In this document: positions 58,920-64,000 of the stretch, in pieces
Position numbering within the stretch: position 1 is the stretch's first letter
How the letters are laid out: every line of letters starts with the position of its first letter
Assembly (NCBI GenBank): GCA_934591635.1
Contig: CAKTPI010000001.1
Span: forward strand, 176,465 to 240,464
Direction of reading: 5' to 3'
Source of the DNA: an uncultured Oscillospiraceae bacterium
Lineage (GTDB): Bacteria; Bacillota; Clostridia; Oscillospirales; Oscillospiraceae
DNA: 64,000 nt
Made by a program: the position numbers and the translations under genes
Notes under the pieces: model-generated
The model's database searches: none
What the model was told of the DNA's origin: nothing
Seen by the model: the letters and a program-made list of their open reading frames with translations, nothing else

Positions 58920-58954
58920 TGTGGATAACTCTGTGTACATAACACTTTTCCACA
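58920..58954. promoter_or_regulatory. Two DnaA-box-like sites
   Basis: TGTGGATAA (58920-58928, an exact reverse TTATCCACA) and TTTTCCACA (58946-58954) lie within 35 bases, next to an A/T-rich stretch (58856-58882). The exact match is notable. Neighbouring genes are not those of an origin, so a titration or regulatory site is more likely than oriC. Confidence 0.45.
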
Positions 58955-59004
58955 GACTGCTCTCATATGAATTATCTAAAAAAGTTACATTTCGGGAGGA
59001 AAGA

Positions 59005-59508
59005 ATGCTTACAACCTATTCATCCATGCATGGCCTTCCCTTCGAAGAGCTGATGGCAATCTATCAGGAGGGGAATCGAGAGAACGGCGCCATTCTGGCC
59101 CCCTTTGACACGGAGGCTCGTCAAATTCAGCTGGCAGAACAGGATTTTTATGAATACCTGCAAGGAACTTTTTTTAAAATTCCGGGTGTGCTGTATGCCA
59201 TTTGGTGGGAAGGGAAAAAGGCGGTGAGTGCTTTGCGGCTGGAGCCCTATCGGGATGGTCTGCTGCTGGAGGCGCTGGAGACCGAACCAAGCCAGCGCGG
59301 CAAGGGGTATGGCGCAAGTCTTATTTGCGCTGTCCAGGAGCTGCTGGCAAGCCGGGGATTCATCCGCCTTTATTCCCATGTGAACAAGCAGAATCAGCCA
59401 TCCCTGCGGGTGCACACCCACTGCGGTTTCCAAATTGCTGCGGATTATGCGGTCTATGTGGACGGAAGCGTTAACAGCCAAACCTATACGCTGAAATTTG
59501 AAAAATAA
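59005..59508 (+). CDS. GNAT-family N-acetyltransferase
   Basis: 167 residues from ATG 59005 behind GGGAGGAAAGA. C-terminal GNAT core: EALETEPSQRGKGYGASLIC, RLYSHVNKQNQPSLRVHTHCGF. The N-terminal 60 residues are specific to this subfamily. Substrate is unknown. Confidence 0.85.
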   Translation: MLTTYSSMHGLPFEELMAIYQEGNRENGAILAPFDTEARQIQLAEQDFYEYLQGTFFKIPGVLYAIWWEGKKAVSALRLEPYRDGLLLEALETEPSQRGKGYGASLICAVQELLASRGFIRLYSHVNKQNQPSLRVHTHCGFQIAADYAVYVDGSVNSQTYTLKFEK

Positions 59509-59520
59509 TGAAAATCCCAC

Positions 59521-59549
59521 TTGACAAACACGGTTTCCTGTAGTATTAT
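59521..59549 (+). promoter_or_regulatory. Promoter of tRNA-Ser(GGA)
   Basis: TTGACA (59521-59526), 17-base spacer, TATTAT (59544-59549), 43 bases before the tRNA. Confidence 0.8.
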
Positions 59550-59592
59550 ATCAAAGCTGTCAGCGAGGCAGTATGAAGCGAGCAGAGCGTAT

Positions 59593-59684
59593 GGAGAAGT
59601 CGCGTAGCTGGCCGAGCGCGCACGATTGGAAATCGTGTATACCCCAAAAGGGTATCGAGGGTTCAAATCCCTCCTTCTCCGCCA
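59593..59684 (+). tRNA. tRNA-Ser (anticodon GGA)
   Basis: 92-base class II tRNA: acceptor arms GGAGAAG/CTTCTCC, anticodon loop TTGGAAA in stem CACGA/TCGTG, long variable arm (TATACCCCAAAAGGGTATC), T-loop TTCAAAT, encoded CCA. Confidence 0.97.
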
Positions 59685-59724
59685 AAAACCACCGTAGTTC
59701 GGATAGAATTACGGTGGTTTTTTT
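59684..59724 (+). terminator. Terminator after tRNA-Ser(GGA)
   Basis: AAAACCACCGTA pairs with TACGGTGGTTTT, followed by TTT. Confidence 0.85.
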
Positions 59725-59837
59725 CTGAACCATGATTGGAGTTGCGATGGAAAGGGAATAGCGGAAAAAAGCAGAGCGGCACAGCATCCTACATCCTTCT
59801 TTCTGCATTGTGAAATTATCTGCAATGTGTTGCATCG

Positions 59838-60572
59838 TCATACTTCAACCAGCAGGACTGATTCCTGTCCGGCGGGGATTTCTTTTGCAATTTGGCCGTC
59901 CTCAAACAGGGCTGCACCGCCCTGTGCATCTCTTCCTTCCACCCCGTCAAGACAGTAGGAATTGACGTAAAGCACCTTGCGGCCCAGCAGCTTTGCCTGG
60001 GCTGCATATTCGAGCTTGATGCAGGTATTCCATTCTGAAAAAAGAAAATCGGTGTAAACCGGCCAAAATAAAATATCTGGGCTTAAAGCACGCATTTTGG
60101 CGGCGTTTTCTTCGTACCACAGGTCACCGCACAGGCCAATTGCGATCCGTCTGCCTAGAAATAAAAAGGTGTGGAAATTATTTCCTTCACAGTAATGATC
60201 ATCGGCGTAGGCTTCCTTCCATCCGGGGGAAACCCGGCGGAATAAATCGATTATTTCTCCACAACGGTTAATTGTGATTTGGGAGCTGTAGAATCGATGG
60301 CCATCTTTTTCAATAAATCCAAAGGAAACAGCAATGCCATACTGTTTGGCGGCTATGCGGATTTCCTGGATGATTGTGCTATCCGCGGCAACTGCAATCT
60401 GCTCGTCGTGCGCAGCTTCGAAATTTGTGCCATAGAAGCCCTGGAGAAAGGCTTCCCCAAACAGAATTACATCGGCGGTTGCGGCATATTGCTGCATGGT
60501 ATCTAAAATTTTATGTTTGTTGTATTCTAAATCGCCGCTGATGAAGCCAACCGCGGCCAAAGCACAATTCAT
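59838..60572 (-). CDS. Carbon-nitrogen hydrolase (nitrilase superfamily)
   Basis: 244 residues. The catalytic Glu is in VILFGEAFLQGF and the nucleophile Cys in RIAIGLCGDLWYEE. The usual catalytic Lys region reads LFRRVSPGWKEAYADDHYCEG: the expected Lys position is Arg, with a Lys seven residues on, so either the family uses WKE or activity is altered. Start MNCALAAV follows AGGAGGCTCGTGT. It stands alone; the amide or nitrile substrate is unknown. Confidence 0.85.
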   Translation of the reverse strand: MNCALAAVGFISGDLEYNKHKILDTMQQYAATADVILFGEAFLQGFYGTNFEAAHDEQIAVAADSTIIQEIRIAAKQYGIAVSFGFIEKDGHRFYSSQITINRCGEIIDLFRRVSPGWKEAYADDHYCEGNNFHTFLFLGRRIAIGLCGDLWYEENAAKMRALSPDILFWPVYTDFLFSEWNTCIKLEYAAQAKLLGRKVLYVNSYCLDGVEGRDAQGGAALFEDGQIAKEIPAGQESVLLVEV

Positions 60573-61022
60573 ACACGAGCCTCCTTTGCTTACCAAGGCT
60601 TAATTTATTGGGGTGCGGGGAGATATGTCCTGCTTTCCAACGAACTGCATGGGATTGTCCGGATAAGGGAAAACAGCAACCGGTCATCAATGGATTCACC
60701 TCTCTGTTTTATCCGCAATCCAAATACCGTTGTCAAAATATACGTATTTTCCAATATTGATGGCAATCAACAACACGTGCGTTGATTTTGTCGTATGTCT
60801 GAAGGAAATGTTCTGCTGCTCAGAGCATATAAGGAATTTCATTATTTTCCATCTTAGAATAACATTTTTCAGGATAAAAGGCAATCATGTAAATTAAAAC
60901 CGACCGATTTTCCATTCTCCTCCACCTTTTCCGCAAAATAACTGTCATTTCCCCGGAAATTCCGGTGATACTATGACTGCGGACAGAAACCGCGAAAGAA
61001 ATGGAAAGGAAGAGAAAAAGTT
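60573..61022. other. A/T-rich intergenic region before the SASP gene
   Basis: 450 bases. Minus-strand frames here lack ribosome sites. Near the right end TGTCAT (60943-60948), 18 bases and GATACTA (60967-60973) resemble a forespore sigma-G/F promoter for the SASP gene, overlapping the near-palindrome ATTTCCCCGGAAAT (60947-60960). AAGGAAGAG precedes the SASP start. Confidence 0.4.
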
Positions 61023-61280
61023 ATGAAGAACAGCAATCAGATCAACGTTCCCCAGGCCCGTGAGGCAATGGACAAGTTCAAGATGCAGGCAGCCCAGGAG
61101 ATGGGCGTTAACCTGAAGCAGGGCTATAACGGCGACCTGACTTCCCGCGAAGCTGGCTCCGTCGGCGGCCAGATGGTCAAGAAGATGACGCCCATACGAA
61201 CTGCGAACTATATCCGTAAGGACAGGACTGCTGTGGGGCATGAGATAGAGGTTCGGTACATAGCGACCATTACCATTTAG
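61023..61280 (+). CDS. Alpha/beta-type small acid-soluble spore protein with a replaced C-terminus
   Basis: Residues 1-55 are a clear SASP: NQINVPQAREAMDKFKMQAA, MGVNLKQGYNGDLTSREAGS and VGGQMVKKM, including the GPR-type protease region and DNA-binding helices. From residue 56 the expected short helix end is replaced by TPIRTANYIRKDRTAVGHEI and a beta-like tail EVRYIATITI, unlike any SASP. The switch at about 61188 coincides with the left edge of foreign sequence. SASPs coat and protect spore DNA; whether this chimera still does is unclear. Confidence 0.85.
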   Translation: MKNSNQINVPQAREAMDKFKMQAAQEMGVNLKQGYNGDLTSREAGSVGGQMVKKMTPIRTANYIRKDRTAVGHEIEVRYIATITI

Positions 61281-61287
61281 GGGTGAC

Positions 61288-61539
61288 ATGAATATGAAAA
61301 AGCTGATCTCTTGTGAGTTCAATATGGATACTGCCTGTGTGGAACTGAAATTCTCCGATGGCAGCATGATCGCCATCGACACCATTGCCGTGGAGAATGA
61401 GGTTGCCGACAATATGGTTCAGCGATCTGAGCTGGACTGGCTAATCTATAACAAGCCGCTGGAATATGTGCAGTTGGTGCTTGGTGATGATTTGGAACAG
61501 TATGTGCAAGGAATGTCAGAACATCGGTTGATGGATTAA
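61288..61539 (+). CDS. Small DUF6061-like protein
   Basis: 83 residues, acidic: ISCEFNMDTACVELKFSDGSMIAIDTIAVENE and RSELDWLIYNKPLEYVQLVLGDDLEQYV (both in parts). It resembles the DUF6061 family common in integrative elements of gut Firmicutes; function is unknown. GGGGTGAC precedes ATG 61288, and ATG 61294 is also possible. A hairpin follows. Confidence 0.7.
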   Translation: MNMKKLISCEFNMDTACVELKFSDGSMIAIDTIAVENEVADNMVQRSELDWLIYNKPLEYVQLVLGDDLEQYVQGMSEHRLMD

Positions 61540-61552
61540 AGTGAATAAACGT

Positions 61553-61592
61553 GGCACAGCCCACCGGTCAGCGATGAGCAGTGGGCTGTGTT
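61553..61592. terminator. Hairpin between DUF6061-like gene and TM-macro gene
   Basis: CACAGCCCAC (61555-61564) and GTGGGCTGTG (61581-61590) form a perfect 10-base stem. The T-run is poor. It sits between convergent genes and probably ends both transcripts. Confidence 0.6.
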
Positions 61593-61601
61593 GCAGATAG
61601 G

Positions 61602-62459
61602 TTATTTATCAATGTTGTTGATAGAGAAACCTCTGCTTTTCTTGCAGACAATTCTTAGTCTGTGAGGAGCCTTGATTTTATGAGAGCTCAACTTATAAGA
61701 CCAAATCATCATATTAAGCAAATCCTGCTGTGAAATAGATGCTCCAGAGCCACCATCAAAAGACGTGGTCCCTGCCCCCAGAATTGGCACACATACATCC
61801 TTTTCGGAATAATGATTTTCCAACTCTTTCCACAAGAGATCCAAACACTGAAGATACTCATCACGGGTAAAAAATCGCCCCTTGCCTTTATCATCAAGCT
61901 TGGCGAACGCCATCAATAGGTCATCTCCATTAGGGACGATAATTCCGGAATCATATCTTTTTTTTTGCTGATACCGTGATTTAGCCCGAGCAGGAGTAAT
62001 GCTGGCCGCATCAATCAACTTCTGCACATCTAAACCCGGATGTTCAGAGAGATACTGTCCGCAAATAGACGTTGGATTTATATCTGCAGTTTTATCGCCG
62101 ACATGCGTCGTGAAGCACTCGTCGAAATTGATTACCCGCTTACAGTTACGTTTCTTGAGGATATTGCCATACTCCACCCGAATGGAGTAATTCTCCCCAC
62201 GAATTGTAGTCCATCTGCGGAGTGCAAGAAAAAGCGCATACGCTGCAGATGTAGTAACCCAAACCAGTAAAAAACAAGCAAGCCGAGTAATAACAACATC
62301 TACATCCGTGGCTTCAAAATCAGAAAGCCATTCACATTCATTAAGAAGTCCCTGGGTTATCCAAACATGACTGGCAAAGGCCGATTCGGGCACAAATGTA
62401 AAAACGCCTGTAATGATTGCAAATGCCGCCGCTATACTTTTCTTGATAAAGTCAATCAA
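61602..62459 (-). CDS. Two-helix membrane protein with macro domain (type II Thoeris ThsA-like effector)
   Basis: 285 residues. Two membrane helices (about 8-26 and 54-79) anchor a cytoplasmic macro-like domain. VINFDECFTTHVGD (109-122) corresponds to the first ligand loop, IIVPNGDDLLMAFAKLDDKG (173-192) to the core strand, and VCVPILGAGTTSFDGGSG (222-239) to the diphosphate-binding loop. This is the DUF6430-like TM-macro layout. The start is TTG, overlapping the TIR gene stop (TTGA), so the two are co-translated. Inference: the macro domain senses an ADP-ribose-type signal made by the TIR protein and the helices damage the membrane. Confidence 0.8.
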   Translation of the reverse strand: MIDFIKKSIAAAFAIITGVFTFVPESAFASHVWITQGLLNECEWLSDFEATDVDVVITRLACFLLVWVTTSAAYALFLALRRWTTIRGENYSIRVEYGNILKKRNCKRVINFDECFTTHVGDKTADINPTSICGQYLSEHPGLDVQKLIDAASITPARAKSRYQQKKRYDSGIIVPNGDDLLMAFAKLDDKGKGRFFTRDEYLQCLDLLWKELENHYSEKDVCVPILGAGTTSFDGGSGASISQQDLLNMMIWSYKLSSHKIKAPHRLRIVCKKSRGFSINNIDK

Positions 62460-63064
62460 AATCCAAGTACCTCTTTTATGTAGGTGTAATCACCGACTTT
62501 TCTCCCATAGGCATCATACTTCCAAAACGGTTTGGCGCAATCCTCGTATCCTTCCATATACGAAGGCAGCCAGCTTGTCTCTTTTCTCATGGAGTTATAG
62601 ACAATAATAATCGTCTTGTTCCTCTTCTTGGCTTGTTCAAATTCATGGCGGAGGTAGGAGTATCTATTTATATTGCCGCAATCATCGTTCTTGCCAGGAG
62701 TAAAAGTACTGACGATTTTACACGCTTTGATTCCGTTTGTGTTTTGCTTGTACGGAGTACAGATGCACTGGTCCTGATCCTTAAAAGCACGTTCGCAACC
62801 ACTCCCTGCTGTACGCGATCCAGTCATATCTCCAACAACAAAGACCACTGCAGAGGAAGCATTGATTTGACGATTAAATTCCGCCTTCAAGTCACAGATG
62901 CGGCAATCATTCCCGTTGGCAACACTGCCAGAAGCAACCTCGGACATGTCAATGAAATCGACCTTGTGCCAAGCATCGCTTCCCCATTTGTTCAATTCGT
63001 TCACAACATCCTGATCTCCGTTGGATAAATCATAGTCAGCACTAATATAAACTCGCTTGCTCAT
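62456..63064 (-). CDS. TIR-domain protein (Thoeris ThsB-like)
   Basis: 202 residues forming one TIR-like domain. Strand A KRVYISADYDLSNGD, the central DCRICDLKAEFNRQINASSA and strand VVFVVGDMTGSRTAG are seen. The catalytic helix is YLRHEFEQAKKRNKTIIIVY with E141 or E143 as likely active Glu. There are seven cysteines between 54 and 129. Start MSKRVYIS is preceded by CGGAGCGTGATTAC; the frame extends upstream without support. In Thoeris, ThsB uses NAD+ to make a cyclic or histidine-linked ADP-ribose signal on phage infection. Confidence 0.83.
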   Translation of the reverse strand: MSKRVYISADYDLSNGDQDVVNELNKWGSDAWHKVDFIDMSEVASGSVANGNDCRICDLKAEFNRQINASSAVVFVVGDMTGSRTAGSGCERAFKDQDQCICTPYKQNTNGIKACKIVSTFTPGKNDDCGNINRYSYLRHEFEQAKKRNKTIIIVYNSMRKETSWLPSYMEGYEDCAKPFWKYDAYGRKVGDYTYIKEVLGF

Positions 63065-63148
63065 GTAATCACGCTCCGTTTGAGAAAATGTATTTTCGGG
63101 TGCCGAAGAACAACCGATAGGTGGAGGTACCCTGTTCACTTACTGTAT

Positions 63149-63177
63149 ATTGTACCATAAGTGCTATAGAAACACAA
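63149..63177 (-). promoter_or_regulatory. Promoter of the TIR/TM-macro operon (minus strand)
   Basis: On the minus strand: TTGTGT (63177-63172), 17-base spacer, TACAAT (63154-63149), about 85 bases before the TIR start codon. Confidence 0.6.
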
Positions 63178-63181
63178 TATC

Positions 63182-64000
63182 TACTATTTTTGCCGACTGC
63201 ATAATTTACATTATGAGAGGTTCGCTGATGGCAGCGTGAAATGTATCGAAGATGAGATTCCCTTTGATCTGCCGGAGGGGTGGGCGTGGTGTCGATTATC
63301 CATGGTCGGAACAACAAACATAGGTCTTACTTATAAGCCAACCGAGGTCAAGGAAACAGGTACTATTGTTCTTCGTTCTTGTAATATTAAGAACGGAAAA
63401 ATTGATTTTGCCGATTTAGTTCGTGTACAGGCTGATATCCGAGAGAATCAATACATTTATGAAAATGATATATTAATATGTGCACGAAATGGAAGTCAAT
63501 CTTTAGTAGGCAAATGTGCGATAATGCAAGACTTACCTGAAGCAGCTTCTTTCGGGGCGTTTATGGCTGTTTTTCGCTCCATATGTAATCAATATGTATA
63601 TTACTACTTTAACACGTCTCTATTCAGAAGTTCTTTTAGCAATGATGACTCGAAACAGATTAACCAAGTGACACAGGCAATTTTACGTGATACGCTAATT
63701 CCATTACCGCCTTTTGCAGAGCAAACTCGCATTGTGGCAAAATTACACGAGATATTATCTCTTGCTGATTTTATAAACGACGGTACAGAGCAAATTGAAA
63801 TGATCATCACAAATGCAAAGAACAAAATCCTCAATCTCGCCATTCGTGGCCAGCTTGTGCCGCAAGACCCGGATGACGAGCCTGCTTCTGTCCTGCTTGA
63901 ACGCATCAGATCAGAAAAAGAAGAACTCATCAAGCAGGGTAAGATTAAGCGTGGTAAAAAGGAATCTTTCATCTTCCGTGGTGAGGATAACTCTTATTAT
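63182..64000 (+). pseudogene. hsdS: Type I restriction-modification specificity subunit HsdS, 5'-truncated, runs off window
   Basis: Open from after TAG 63167-63169 to the window end (273 codons) with no start codon or ribosome site before the homology. It opens in the middle of the protein with HYERFADGSVKCIEDEIPFD and LPEGWAWCRLS, the conserved linker plus start of a target-recognition domain. It continues through ILICARNGSQSLVGKCAIM, IPLPPFAEQTRIVAKLHEIL and the coiled-coil repeat IRGQLVPQDPDDEPASVLLE. The first recognition domain is missing. ATG 63302 is internal. It may be a silent cassette for specificity switching or a relic. Confidence 0.8.

Larger units (their letters stand above)
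61188..64000. mobile_element. Left part of an acquired genomic segment (defence island)
   Basis: Starts where the SASP frame loses homology and extends beyond the window. Contents: a DUF6061-like gene, a TIR/TM-macro operon and a truncated hsdS. Base composition is visibly richer in A/T and codon use differs from the G/C-rich core genes. No integrase, att repeat or IS end is visible, so the type of element is unknown. Confidence 0.5.

Noticed and set aside
58808-59004. Chromosomal replication origin
   Set aside because: DnaA-box-like sites are present but only two, with no dnaA, dnaN or rpmH nearby, so oriC is not supported.
58891-59004. 38-codon N-terminal extension of the GNAT gene
   Set aside because: The extension runs through the DnaA-box region. 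ATG 59005 has a strong GGGAGGAAAGA site and fits the family start.
60696-60884. 62-codon minus-strand frame in the A/T-rich gap before the SASP gene
   Set aside because: Only a weak purine stretch upstream and no family resemblance. A/T-rich DNA gives such frames by chance.

Overview
The window reads as a chromosome segment of a Gram-positive, endospore-capable clostridium, most likely an Oscillospiraceae/Ruminococcaceae-type gut anaerobe. The grounds are: a division/cell-wall cluster in Firmicutes order, a MurE with the meso-DAP signature DNPR, an alpha/beta-type small acid-soluble spore protein (SASP), T-box control of cysS, ECF transporter genes next to truA, and full AGGAGG-type ribosome binding sites. 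Assignment below class level is inference.

Layout. 1-12397: division and cell-wall cluster rsmH(partial)-ftsL-like-class B PBP-murE-murF-mraY-ftsW-murG-ftsQ/divIB-ftsZ, with murB, murC, murD and ftsA missing from the usual places. 12460-14086: a methyltransferase and hslO. 14161-15245: tRNA genes Val, Asp, Phe, Gly, Cys and Ser behind consensus promoters, with hairpin terminators. 15276-17450: a gene of unknown function, a TetR/ATC-hydrolase pair with a palindromic operator, and a candidate 26-residue peptide. 17545-25493: prfB, secG, two metallopeptidases, a purine permease, an acetyltransferase and asnS. 25684-27254: a sigma factor and its membrane partner. 27341-34572 (minus strand): a complete F-type ATP synthase operon whose c subunit has Na+-type ligands and two carboxylates. 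34749-38736: recD2, comFC, mreB. 38869-40491 (minus): a PrsA-like foldase, followed upstream by a structured non-coding RNA. 40952-44369: a DUF1292 gene and a class A PBP carrying a zinc-ribbon-like insert. 44405-48588: an RNA methyltransferase-like gene, ecfA1-ecfA2-ecfT and truA. 48677-52946: a ClpE-like ATPase, a TspO homologue and an SH3-repeat lipoprotein. 53132-59508: T-box-cysS-polA-rimI-tsaD and an acetyltransferase. 59521-61187: tRNA-Ser, a nitrilase-family gene and the SASP gene.

The accessory part is the right end. At about 61188 the SASP reading frame leaves the family consensus and runs into foreign, more A/T-rich sequence. After it come a small DUF6061-like gene, a two-gene minus-strand operon encoding a TIR protein and a two-helix membrane protein with a macro domain, and a 5'-truncated type I restriction specificity gene that runs off the window. 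The TIR plus TM-macro pair matches the layout of a type II Thoeris-like anti-phage signalling system and is the most interesting element here. Together with the hsdS piece it suggests the edge of a defence island inserted at the spore-protein gene.
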